From Coemansia sp. RSA 1804 (taxonomy: Eukaryota; Kickxellomycota; Kickxellomycetes; Kickxellales; Kickxellaceae), in NCBI GenBank assembly GCA_027578815.1, contig JANBTH010000233.1, forward strand, positions 1 to 24,853: DNA of 24,853 bases. Direction: 5' to 3'. The notes beneath the pieces were generated by a model, which saw nothing but the letters and a program-made list of their open reading frames with translations, was not told the origin of the DNA and ran no database searches. Numbering within the stretch: the first letter of the stretch is position 1; each line of letters opens with the position of its first letter. Both the position numbers and the translations under genes were made by a program. Shown in pieces: positions 1-7,757 of the stretch.

Positions 1-886
1 TTTGGTGCAGGCTACCAAAAGATGTCTCTTTCAGAGACTTGAGGGCAGATCCCTTAATTTAAAACAATATTTTTATATATTTAGTTGAATTCCTGTGTTT
101 ACAGCTTGTGATAACATCCATTTTCATATGATTTTAGTGGAGATTATATTAGTTTATTCAGCCTTGATTACAGCTGTCCTAATAACAGGGCAGCAAAGCA
201 CTCTAATCACAGCACTTGCAGATTATTACAGCTCTTTTTCTTCTTTGTTTCTTGTATATAACTTATTTAATATTCAAGAGAATATCATACTTCAAATTTT
301 ACCTCTTGCTCAGTCTATTTCTTTACATCATAATTGTTTATTTGACCAGTGATGCCAATCAAACTCTACAGTGTGACATCATGCAACCTCTTTTGTGATA
401 TACTATATGGCATCTTATTAGATTACAGTGAATCTTTAAATAGATGATTTAAAGTGATGTCTACATCTGCATGTACACAATTTGAACATATTAGGGTCAC
501 ATGGCACTTCTTAAATGTCAAATCACTGTACATCCATAATTTTACACTGTTCAAGTGTAATTAGATTTACCAATAGAATGAACCTTTACTGGATTCCATT
601 GAATTTGCAAGGACTTTATGTGATTGGCTATATTGCTTTTATTGATTATGCTAGGATGGACATCAATGACATATAATATGAAACCAATTAGAATATTGTA
701 GAGTAAAAAGCATTTAAAGAATTATTTCTTTAATGTCCAAATATTTTTTAAAAATTTTTTTACACCAATTCAACAAGGCATATAAAATATGAGCAGGTAG
801 CATTAAAAACTTTTATATCCAACATAAGCAAAAGCTTTCATCAAATAGAAAATACAGATAAAGTAAGCAAAGCATATTAAATTAAC
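1..886. other. AT-rich intergenic region with part of a diverged repeat
   Basis: No convincing protein gene is visible. The longest open frame (95-352) begins with GTG, has no recognisable domain and lies across a repeat copy, so it is treated as chance. Positions 56-250 are one arm of the diverged repeat described separately. From about 250 to 780 I see only AT-rich unique sequence. A TATA-like tract (TATAAAATA) near 784-792 precedes the small reading frame that starts at 887. Confidence 0.6.
56..250 (+). repeat. Diverged interspersed repeat, copy A
   Basis: Positions 93-193, read as reverse complement, align with 2115-2220 over about 105 columns with a few small gaps and roughly 80 percent identity. 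Shared blocks include ACAAGCTGTAAACACAG and CACTAAAATCAT. Weaker similarity continues inward to about 250 (copy B to about 2068). Separately, 56-82 matches 3181-3207 at 25 of 27 positions in direct orientation, and both are followed by TTAGTTTATTCA (149-160 and 3250-3261). Three copies in two orientations suggest an old dispersed repeat or the terminal inverted repeat of a decayed element. No target-site duplication is evident. Confidence 0.65.
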
Positions 887-1099
887 ATGGAAAATAAACT
901 ATGTGATAAAGGATGCTCTACATACTGTACAAGTTGTGAAAATTTACAACTGGTAACATGTAGGCTACAAAAGGGTAAACACACATATTGGAAAATAAAC
1001 TATTCTGAATGTAATGCTAAGGGCTGTGTTAAAAAGGGCAAGAGTAAAGAAAGTAAACCTGAAATATTACAAAGGTTAAGGGATATGTTAGAGGCATAA
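887..1099 (+). CDS. Small cysteine-rich orphan protein (70 aa)
   Basis: I do not recognise this protein. It has seven cysteines in the first 47 residues (C6, C10, C14, C17, C25, C42, C47; spacing 3-3-2-7-16-4), which could bind zinc or form disulfides. There is no signal peptide. The last third is lysine-rich and ends in an amphipathic stretch (PEILQRLRDMLEA). The ATG context (AACATGG) is good, a TATA-like element lies about 100 bases upstream, and AATAAAAT follows the stop. It lies between repeat copies A and B and its 3' end overlaps by 12 bases a convergent frame on the other strand. Codon use is AT-rich, unlike the housekeeping genes. It could be a real orphan gene, an exon of a larger spliced gene, or chance. 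Confidence 0.4.
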   Translation: MENKLCDKGCSTYCTSCENLQLVTCRLQKGKHTYWKINYSECNAKGCVKKGKSKESKPEILQRLRDMLEA

Positions 1100-1318
1100 G
1101 AAAAAAAAGAATAAAATAACAAAGTAGAAGATCAGCAGCTGTGTCATATGTGAATAGGCATCCACTGATGACTTGCTGATATAAAAATCTACTGTGCCAT
1201 CAATAGGTGTAACAGCATTTTGTATTTCATTTTCAAAGATTGTTACACTGCTCACAAGTAACTCAAACAAGTGGTTTTTACCACTGATTAGCACTGCACA
1301 AGTAGTTGGTGGCTGCAT
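1088..1318 (-). CDS. Possible small tail-anchored orphan protein (76 aa)
   Basis: An open frame of 76 residues with a soluble N-terminal part (about 1-60) and a very hydrophobic C-terminus (LLIFYFVILFFFFLCL). This layout resembles a tail-anchored membrane protein. The hydrophobic tail is, however, encoded by the A-rich sequence that would be the 3' untranslated region of the convergent gene at 887-1099, so it may be compositional. No family is recognised. Confidence is low. Confidence 0.22.
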   Translation of the reverse strand: MQPPTTCAVLISGKNHLFELLVSSVTIFENEIQNAVTPIDGTVDFYISKSSVDAYSHMTQLLIFYFVILFFFFLCL

Positions 1319-1786
1319 AATAAACCCTTATGGATGGTCTTTGTCAACACTGGAAGCCTTGTGAGAACTGGGGTTCAGATGCTCTGATTTGGCAATCCAT
1401 TATAATTGGGCATTGGCAACTGCCTGTCTCATGCTTACAAGGGTGTGAACAATGTAGTAAAGTTTTTCCTTCTGCTTTTGGATTCTTTAAAAGCTAAATA
1501 AATTCTATCATGTCTCAGTTAATTCAATATTGTAGGATATCTAAATACCTGAATTAATGCATATCCTCACTTTCGAAAAAAAGATATCTGGTCTCCATTT
1601 TAATTGCAAAAATGAATGTCTGCCTTATGTTTCTTTTTCTATTTTTCCAATAGGTTTTTTTATCTAATAATATAATTAAGTTAGTAATTAGTTTGACAAG
1701 TAGCAAGTAATTGTTAAAAGAATAATAACAAAAGACTTTAGGAAAAAAACAGGAAATATGTGTTGCTTAGAGCAAGAAGTGGAGAC
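1319..1786. other. AT-rich intergenic sequence
   Basis: No supported gene. On the minus strand a TTACTAAC branch-point-like motif lies near 1690-1697, followed by an AG about 20 bases downstream. I could not join it to an upstream exon that gives a sensible protein. Nothing else stands out. Confidence 0.5.
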
Positions 1787-1970
1787 CTGAGATCAGCGTC
1801 TGATGCCAATCAGCTCTGGGAATTAAATGTCTCGGATCATATGAAGAAAGAACCTGCGATCAAAGCTCAACATTTAAAGGATGATATAAATGTTTGAGAC
1901 ATACCGGATGACGAATGCCAAGGTATAAAAGCAATGACTTATCCGGTATGATAGTCTGAAAGGTTTCTTC
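1787..1970 (+). other. Structured, relatively GC-rich stretch; possible noncoding RNA
   Basis: Within very AT-rich surroundings this stretch has several self-complementary elements. CATACCGGAT (1900-1909) pairs perfectly with ATCCGGTATG (1941-1950). ATGAAGAAA near 1840 is complementary to TTTCTTCAT near 1965. A cluster of alternating ATCAG/CTGAT words lies at about 1792-1815. GATGATA near 1880 and GTCTGA near 1954 resemble C and D boxes of a box C/D snoRNA, but the terminal stem is weak. No match to U1-U6, U3, 5S or SRP RNA is recognised. The strand is a guess. Confidence 0.25.
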
Positions 1971-2067
1971 ATAGTTAATAACAACTATTTATTATTCTTC
2001 TTGAAACCATTTTGAAACATATTGTTCTGTTTATAAATCAGAATAAAAACTAAAGATAAACTGAAGC

Positions 2068-2220
2068 AAAAGAAAGAAAGTAATAACTTGCAATGTCTCT
2101 GTCAGGGTATTTAACTGCCCTATTACTAGGCCGGCTGTAATCAGGGCTAAATTCCCTTATGATTTAATCTTCACTAAAATCATGTGACAATGCAGATGTT
2201 AACACAAGCTGTAAACACAG
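2068..2220 (-). repeat. Diverged interspersed repeat, copy B (inverted relative to copy A)
   Basis: Positions 2115-2220 are the inverted counterpart of 93-193, starting at CTGCCC and ending at AAACACAG. Identity is about 80 percent with gaps of one and four bases. Similarity becomes patchy from 2114 back to about 2068. Together with copy A it brackets about 2.1 kb that contains the cysteine-rich frame at 887-1099. This fits a degraded element with terminal inverted repeats, but two independent insertions explain it equally well. Confidence 0.6.
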
Positions 2221-2755
2221 CTAAAACATGTGCCGCAGATACAAGCATAACATTTTTCTTAATAAATTGGTTAATAATGTATTCTCATAAGTGAAATAAC
2301 ACAAATCTGTCTTAAGCCATGCAATCTTATGATTGGTGTTCTGCTATAATTAGGTAAATTGAATTGCTAACACAGAATAATCTAATGTGACAACCTGTTT
2401 ATTAATTAAATGTATTTGTTTTAAATGAAATTACAATGTGACTAAACAAATCAGATGGGCAGATATATTAATTTAGTAAAATGTACAATAAAGTGACTAA
2501 CTGGAAAGGCAGAGAATATGATATAGTAAAGATTTTGCCATATAAAAGAGCAAATGTCTGCAGCCTTTAAAAATTTTATCTTTCAATTAATAAATGTGAT
2601 ATTACTTTTTCATACATTGCACATTCAGTAAGAAAACTAGTTTACATCAATCAAAGAAATTAAACATAGAATTAACAACAGGGGGTACATTATTATCAAC
2701 TTTTGCTTTTGCAATAAATAGTAATATATAAAACAATCAGACAAAAATATTTTTA
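2221..2755. other. AT-rich intergenic sequence and putative promoter of the 2756 frame
   Basis: No supported gene. GTAAAT at 2354 and CTAACTGGAAAGGCAG near 2498-2513 could frame a short intron joining two tiny exons, but the product (about 30 residues) has no recognisable feature. TATATAAAAC near 2725-2734 is a plausible TATA element about 25 bases upstream of the ATG at 2756. Confidence 0.4.
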
Positions 2756-3031
2756 ATGGAAAATACATATATTTCTGGAATACAAGAGAGGATTAATCAA
2801 TATGATGAAATAATAAAAAATAAATCAAATAATTATACAGACAAACAAATTAATGCTGCTGAAAAAATTGTTAAAGATTTAAGAAATGCATTATCTATTG
2901 AAACCACAATAACTAGGTTAAAAGCTGATACTGACAATGTTAAAGCAAATAAAAAGGAAATTGATAAACTCAAGCATGAAGTCATAGGAATAAGAGATAA
3001 AATAGCTGCCATTATAATGACACTTACGTAG
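2756..3031 (+). CDS. Small coiled-coil orphan protein (91 aa)
   Basis: I do not recognise this protein. It is rich in K, I, N, D and E, has no cysteine, and from about residue 8 to 85 shows spaced hydrophobics typical of a coiled coil or helical bundle (for example EKIVKDLRNAL and KKEIDKLKHEVIGIRDKI). There is no signal peptide or membrane segment. A TATA-like element lies just upstream and CAAATAAAAATA follows about 95 bases after the stop. Its strongly AT-rich codons match the surrounding DNA and differ from the conserved genes. A real small protein is likely enough to list, but a spliced fragment or a chance frame is possible. Confidence 0.42.
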   Translation: MENTYISGIQERINQYDEIIKNKSNNYTDKQINAAEKIVKDLRNALSIETTITRLKADTDNVKANKKEIDKLKHEVIGIRDKIAAIIMTLT

Positions 3032-3180
3032 AAGTAAACCACATTTACATGTGGGCCAGGGGTTTTAATTTCATTTGAATAATATTTAAATTGACTATAG
3101 CTTTGTGAAAGTAAAAACTGTTTATCAAATAAAAATATTTATGAAAACCTTGTTTATTATGTAATTAAAAGGTTACATTT

Positions 3181-3305
3181 AAATTAAAACAATACTTTTA
3201 TATATTTGTGCAATTCAGCTCTATTGTTATTGGCAAATCCGCCAACACCTTAGTTTATTCATGATTGAAGCCATGATTAACTATAATTATTCCTAACCCT
3301 GCATG
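3181..3305 (+). repeat. Diverged interspersed repeat, possible copy C (direct relative to copy A)
   Basis: The segment 3181-3207 matches 56-82 at 25 of 27 positions. TTAGTTTATTCA at 3250-3261 matches 149-160 exactly. AGCCATGATTA and TCCTAA follow in the same order as AGCCTTGATTA and TCCTAA in copy A. The order is colinear, with a shorter spacer in copy C. Overall identity is low, so homology is probable but not certain. The rest of the stretch 3032-3347 shows no gene. Confidence 0.4.
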
Positions 3306-3347
3306 GATAATTAAAGAATTTTTATTATTTACAAGACAAAGAATAAT

Positions 3348-3613
3348 ATGGTTCAGATTGTTCTCACAGTCATTTTATTTGCCATTATACTAGGTAACAC
3401 ATTTTAATTCTAGTTTTATTAAATTCTAACAAAAAGGTGTACAATGTAGTTAGTGGAAATTTAATATATTTTGATAGATTATTATTTGAGAAAACTAACA
3501 AGGAATAACTTTTTATTCTTTTAGGAAACTCCAAAAGTGTACCAAAATGTCAACTATCTTTGAACCACCATATCCTTATTGTCAGTAAATTTAAAATTAT
3601 GTATTATTTTTAA
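3348..3613 (+). CDS. Possible two-exon gene for a very small secreted peptide (44 aa)
   Basis: Exon 1 (3348-3393) encodes MVQIVLTVILFAIILG, a typical signal-peptide core. It is followed by a donor AG|GTAACA. A 131-base intron (3394-3524) ends with an ideal fungal 3' site: branch motif AAAACTAACAA near 3490-3500, then a pyrimidine-rich tract and TTTTAG. Exon 2 (3525-3613) continues in frame (NSKSVPKCQLSLNHH...) to TAA. Read unspliced, the frame stops after 19 residues. The splice signals are directly visible; the gene itself is inference. A further donor-like GTCAGTAAAT near 3580-3589 means the gene could extend through more exons. Confidence 0.35.
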
Positions 3614-4198
3614 TCTAATAGTACAATATAAAGGCTTTACAAAGATATTATTCACATTTGTCTAGCTTGCCTATAGCTTGGGTAGCATTCTTGCAAACTT
3701 GAATGTTTTAAACATGGACACACTTTTGGAGCTACTGTATTTCTATTTGATATTATGTAATCTTTGTAAATTTTCCTTGATAGCCATTAACTGTTTTTGC
3801 TTTTATAATTGTTTAACTCTTACTGCCACAAGTGTTTCTGTTGGCTGGTTTGGACAACACCTTATTTTTATTAAAAGTCAAGGTGCAATATGTGCATAAA
3901 TAAAATTTTTATTGGAGCTATCAAATGCAACATGTGATTTTCTATTTCTGTTTGTAGTCACATGTGCTTTTTTAATTTCGAGTTTATCATGACCAGTCAT
4001 ATGCTTGTCTTTATATATTTACTTCTATATTCTTTATGGCTGTTTTATATTTTGCATTATCTCTGACTGTTTAAGTGAATTACTAAATAAATTGGAGGTA
4101 TCCTTTTGCAGCAGTCTGGTTATTTCTTTTTTCATTTCTTTTTTCAATTTTCCATTATATTTTACTTTTGAAAAAGCCTAATCTTTTTTTTACACATT
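3614..4198. other. AT-rich intergenic sequence upstream of the four-TM gene
   Basis: An open frame at 3678-3899 (73 codons) is hydrophobic and low in complexity without any recognisable feature; I regard it as chance. No repeat or RNA gene is seen. The T-rich tract just before 4199 is a plausible 5' untranslated region of the following gene. Confidence 0.5.
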
Positions 4199-4648
4199 AT
4201 GCCTATTGATACTTCTAGATACAAGGTTGTCCAATACCTTGGAGTGGTCCCAACATTCATGTATGTTATGTCAATTGCACTGCTAAGTATCTATGACTCC
4301 AACCCTGGCAGTAATATTGTTAAGCCTAGCTGGTATCAGGTAACCTATGCAGTTCGTGGAGTTGCATGTTTTACATCACTTGGCACATTTATATTTCTTA
4401 TGTCAAGGGAGTATGCCCTTAGTTCAGGAGAGCGTTTGAAGAATGGAATACATGTAGCTACTATAATGCTAATGATGTGTGGGCTTATTTACTTTGACCC
4501 AGCAACAACAGTTTTACTTGTTGCCAAGAATCCTAGTGTCATAGGTAAGACAGGTCAAGGGCTAAGCATCGCATATATGATTGTGGCTGTGATATATTCG
4601 TTTTTTTACATACTGAGCGAATGGGCCGGTGATAAAAGCCAGGAATAG
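4199..4648 (+). CDS. Orphan four-transmembrane protein (149 aa)
   Basis: A complete frame from a clear ATG to TAG. Four hydrophobic segments are visible at about residues 13-33, 48-68, 83-108 and 122-144, joined by short hydrophilic loops (SIYDSNPGSN, SREYALSSGERLKNG). There is no cleavable signal peptide. The protein starts MPIDTSRYK and ends in a short charged tail (EWAGDKSQE). I do not recognise the family; a small integral membrane protein of the plasma membrane or endomembranes is a safe description. Codon use is less AT-extreme than the small frames upstream, which supports genuine coding. Possible polyadenylation signal AATAAA near 4789. A donor-like ATAGGTAAGA near 4540 lies inside the frame, but removing sequence there is not needed to keep it open. 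Confidence 0.65.
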   Translation: MPIDTSRYKVVQYLGVVPTFMYVMSIALLSIYDSNPGSNIVKPSWYQVTYAVRGVACFTSLGTFIFLMSREYALSSGERLKNGIHVATIMLMMCGLIYFDPATTVLLVAKNPSVIGKTGQGLSIAYMIVAVIYSFFYILSEWAGDKSQE

Positions 4649-4945
4649 TGATTGTGAATACCATTTGGTAAATTAGTATTGTGGGTAGACTAGCGTCAAG
4701 TTAAAAAATAAGTTTTGGTGATATAGCTGCGATGATAATCGTATGTTTCCGTTTTCTTTCTTTTCCTTTCAAAAGTATCATATCCTGTAAATAAACTGCC
4801 ATTGAATATGATTCCTGTAATCCATTCAAGAATTAAAAAGGAAAGAAATGTGAAATGCTAAAGTGAGGTTACATGCTTTAATAAATAAATGAATGGCATA
4901 TATAAATTCTCCAAAAGGTGCTTCGGAGAAGGAAGGGTGCTACTA

Positions 4946-7171
4946 TTATCCTGAAATAAAGTTGGCTATTGGATCAGTAAAGTTTGAAGGGAATATGCCC
5001 TGCACAGAGCGCCCCGTGTGGCGGTCAGTTCGCTCGCCCTCCCACCATCCATCGGCGCTGACAGCCAAAACAGAGATAACATCGCCTTCGCGAATAGACA
5101 GCTCCTTGCCATTTTCAGCATCATAGTCATAGAGCACTTTGACGTAAAATAGGATTTCCTTTCCAGACTCTGAGACCTGTGATTTCTGCTGCTGCTGCTG
5201 CTGTGGTTGTTGTTGCTGTTGTTGCTGCTGTTGCTGCTGTTGTTGTTGTTGCTGCTGTTGCTGTGGATGGTGCTGCTGCTGGATTGGATACCCGTTTGCC
5301 ATGACGCTCGGAGCGCGTTGGATATGCTGTATGACGCCGCCGTGGAGAACTGGCGAGTGAGACAACTGCGTGGGTGGACGGTTGATAATGTACTGCTGCT
5401 GTGGCGAAGGCTGCTGTTGCTGCTGGACAGGCGTGACCGAGCGCTGGGGATTGTGGTGATGGTACATGGCAGATGACATTGGCCGTTCAATGTTGAGCGG
5501 GCTGCCAGGAGCCGAATTGGAGCCGTGATGCTGCTGGTGAGGGGAATGCGGATGCGGATGCTGTTGTTGATGCTGGGGAATCCCACCAAACGCCTGCATT
5601 TGTGCGTTTCCAGTCAGTGTGCCAAAGTTTCCTGTAGAGGTTCCGCCACTTATACTGTTGTAGGTGCTGGCCCGCGATCGAGGAGATCCCATCCGCGGCG
5701 GCATCTGCTGCATCTGTGGCTGTTGCAACATCTGCTGCTGTTGTTGCTGTTGTTGCTGCTGAGGAATGAGTGCCGGGCTTTCTGCACGAGCATACATGAC
5801 GCCGCTCATGCTGCTCGGAGCTCGCGGATCCGCAACGTTGTAGCCATACATATCGTTGTTGCTTGAGCGTCGATAAATGTTCTGGTCAGCTGCGATGCCG
5901 CCTTGCATTGCCGAGGCAGGCCGGTTGTTGCCGTTGGCAGCTCCGCCAACCCAGCCAAAAAGATGCTGGTTCTGAGGCGAAGCATGCATCGAAACAGGCC
6001 TCTGTTGCTGCTGCTGCTGCTGTTGTAATTGTTGTTGTGGTTGCGGTTGCTGCTGCGGCAATGGCTGGTAGTTGCCGCCATGCATTGGCTGTGGCGTGGC
6101 AGATCTATTCGCGTAGGCATGAAGATCAAGCGGCGGCTGCGGTTGCTGCTGCTGGACCGGCTGAGACTGAGTCGGCGTGGGAATTGCGGAGGCTCGCGAA
6201 GGAGCAGCAGGTGGAGCAGCAGTAGTGTTGATAGTGGCGGCGGCGGCTGAGGAGGCAATGGTTGACGGCGGCCTTTCTGATGTAAACGGTCTAGCCTCGG
6301 CGGACCGCTCAGCAATGGTAGACCTGTCATCGGTCTGCTGCTCCTTTGGTGGGCCAGTGCCAAAGGTTTCTATAAACACGGCAATGTCGTCCGCCACGCT
6401 GACCTTCTCCAGGTCCTGGCGGATGCGCTCTATCGACTCGTCATCGGCTACGCAGGCGCTGGAAACCAGATTTGTGTAGGTCCAAAGACAGGTCTTTAGA
6501 TACTCGATGCGCTCCTCCTCCAGAACCTGGAACACATCGCAGGCAGAGCGCCAGACATTGTGCCATTGCTGGTCAGCCTCCTTCAGCCGCACACGCACAT
6601 CGATATACTCGTTCTCGGTTGCCTTCTGCTGCATCTGTGCACGGTCCAGCTTGCTCCGTAGCTTTGGGTCTACACCAACCTGCAGCCCATTGACTTGCAG
6701 ATCAAGATCACCAACCTTCTTTGTGTCTGTGCGGCGCTTATCCTGCAGCTTGCGCACCTGCGAGCGCAGCGCATTGCGGTCGCCCTCGGTCTTTTGGATG
6801 ATAGTGGTCTGAGCGCGACGCTTGGTCCGCTGGTCGGCAATGAATGTTGCCAGCGGCTTTTCTATCTCGGTGCGCAGCTGGCGCGACAGATCCATATGCG
6901 ACTTGGAGTTTGTCTCGAGTTCGGCGCGAATGGTGCGAAGAGCATCCTTGATAGACCCAACCTCCTCGCATCCGAGTCCTGCGCGTGACTGCTTTGCCAA
7001 TCTCTTGCCAAGCTCCTCTTCCATCTGCGCACGTGCCTGGACCATTTGCAAGATATCGGAACATGTCTGCTTTGCATTCTTCAGCTTGTGCATCAATACC
7101 GAGATGCATCGCTCGTCGGCCGACCAAAAGTTGTCGGCAAAGCGCTCACTGCATACAAATTCAGCATGCAT
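4946..7171 (-). CDS. F-BAR and SH3 domain protein (Cdc15/Imp2/Hof1-like), 741 aa
   Basis: Residues 9-260 form an F-BAR domain: FADNFWSADERCISVL opens it as in the PCH family, followed by a long charged coiled coil (RAQMEEELGKRLAK). Residues about 260-665 are low complexity, rich in Q, P, S and A, with several polyglutamine runs. The C-terminal 70 residues are an SH3 domain (VLYDYDAENG, DGWWEGE, GIFPSNF). F-BAR plus C-terminal SH3 is the layout of fungal Cdc15, Imp2 and Hof1, which bend membrane and recruit actin regulators at the division ring; Bzz1-type endocytic proteins are an alternative. The chosen ATG sits immediately before the F-BAR domain, as usual. The frame is also open upstream to a TAA near 7293, and a splice acceptor there suggests an N-terminal exon (see findings). 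It lies in tandem with SDS22. Confidence 0.88.
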   Translation of the reverse strand: MHAEFVCSERFADNFWSADERCISVLMHKLKNAKQTCSDILQMVQARAQMEEELGKRLAKQSRAGLGCEEVGSIKDALRTIRAELETNSKSHMDLSRQLRTEIEKPLATFIADQRTKRRAQTTIIQKTEGDRNALRSQVRKLQDKRRTDTKKVGDLDLQVNGLQVGVDPKLRSKLDRAQMQQKATENEYIDVRVRLKEADQQWHNVWRSACDVFQVLEEERIEYLKTCLWTYTNLVSSACVADDESIERIRQDLEKVSVADDIAVFIETFGTGPPKEQQTDDRSTIAERSAEARPFTSERPPSTIASSAAAATINTTAAPPAAPSRASAIPTPTQSQPVQQQQPQPPLDLHAYANRSATPQPMHGGNYQPLPQQQPQPQQQLQQQQQQQQRPVSMHASPQNQHLFGWVGGAANGNNRPASAMQGGIAADQNIYRRSSNNDMYGYNVADPRAPSSMSGVMYARAESPALIPQQQQQQQQQQMLQQPQMQQMPPRMGSPRSRASTYNSISGGTSTGNFGTLTGNAQMQAFGGIPQHQQQHPHPHSPHQQHHGSNSAPGSPLNIERPMSSAMYHHHNPQRSVTPVQQQQQPSPQQQYIINRPPTQLSHSPVLHGGVIQHIQRAPSVMANGYPIQQQHHPQQQQQQQQQQQQQQQQQQQPQQQQQQKSQVSESGKEILFYVKVLYDYDAENGKELSIREGDVISVLAVSADGWWEGERTDRHTGRSVQGIFPSNFTDPIANFISG
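5186..5283 (-). repeat. CAG/CAA repeat coding for the longest polyglutamine tract
   Basis: On the minus strand this is a run of CAG and CAA codons, interrupted by few others, inside the disordered region of the F-BAR/SH3 protein. It encodes roughly 25 to 30 glutamines just before the SH3 domain. Shorter runs occur near 5730-5762 and 6003-6058. The opposite strand reads as polyleucine, which is a shadow. Confidence 0.85.
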
Positions 7172-7283
7172 CTCGGGCGCCGTTCCGCTGGACTTGATTG
7201 TGCCAATGTCGTGTGGTTCGGCATTGCCGGCAGACTGCTGTTGGTCCTTGCTGTTGCCGCCACCAAGCTTGTTGAAAACAAAG

Positions 7284-7493
7284 CTACACGCTTGGAAACG
7301 TTAATAGAAGGGTAGAGTGATAGAGGTCAGTTGGCATTGAAACAGAAACTTCAAAACAAACAAGCAAACAAGCGCAAATGACGAGGGGTTAGAGTGGTGA
7401 GATGGATGAGGTGAGAAATCCATGCGTGAATTGCACGCAGATTCAACAATAATAACAACAAGGGTGCGGCTGTTGCTGTTGCTGTTGCTGTAC
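7284..7493 (-). other. Possible first intron of the F-BAR/SH3 gene
   Basis: On the minus strand, ATG AAG TAC AG (7504-7494) is followed by a donor GTACAG. The acceptor GTGTAG ends at 7284. Joining them keeps the frame through 37 codons (KLGGGNSKDQQQ... GTIKSSGTAPE) into the F-BAR start at 7171, giving 782 residues. The exon 1 ATG is itself preceded by a good acceptor (ATTACACTATTTCAG), so it may be an internal micro-exon. The intron could instead lie in the 5' untranslated region. The 210-base length is plausible. The remaining sequence 7505-7757 is purine-rich with a short CCAA tandem repeat (7678-7700) and holds no gene. Confidence 0.35.
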
Positions 7494-7757
7494 CTGTACT
7501 TCATTCTGAAATAGTGTAATAGACAAAAAAGGGTGTGAGGAAAACAAATGTACTTGACACAAAGGAGAAAATAATATATAAAGCAGAAAGAGAGAAAGGA
7601 AAAAGGGGAAAAGGAGACGGGACGGATTGCGAGTAAACAAAGAGGCAAAAGGCTGTACCGAAAGAAAAAAGAAAAAGACCAACCAACCAACCAACCAACC
7701 CACTCGCACTACTCTCACAGAGATCGCAAAAGCGCAAGGAACTGGAAGGGAGCTTAA

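Noticed and set aside
1838..1965. Minus-strand 32-codon frame starting MKKPFRLSYR with a GTATGT donor
   Set aside because: Joining to the TACTAAC-marked acceptor near 1667 gives an immediate stop, so no sensible spliced protein results.
3678..3899. 73-codon hydrophobic frame
   Set aside because: No recognisable features, no convincing promoter, AT-driven F/L/C content.
5207..5476. Plus-strand polyleucine frame
   Set aside because: It is the antisense of the polyglutamine codons in the F-BAR/SH3 gene.
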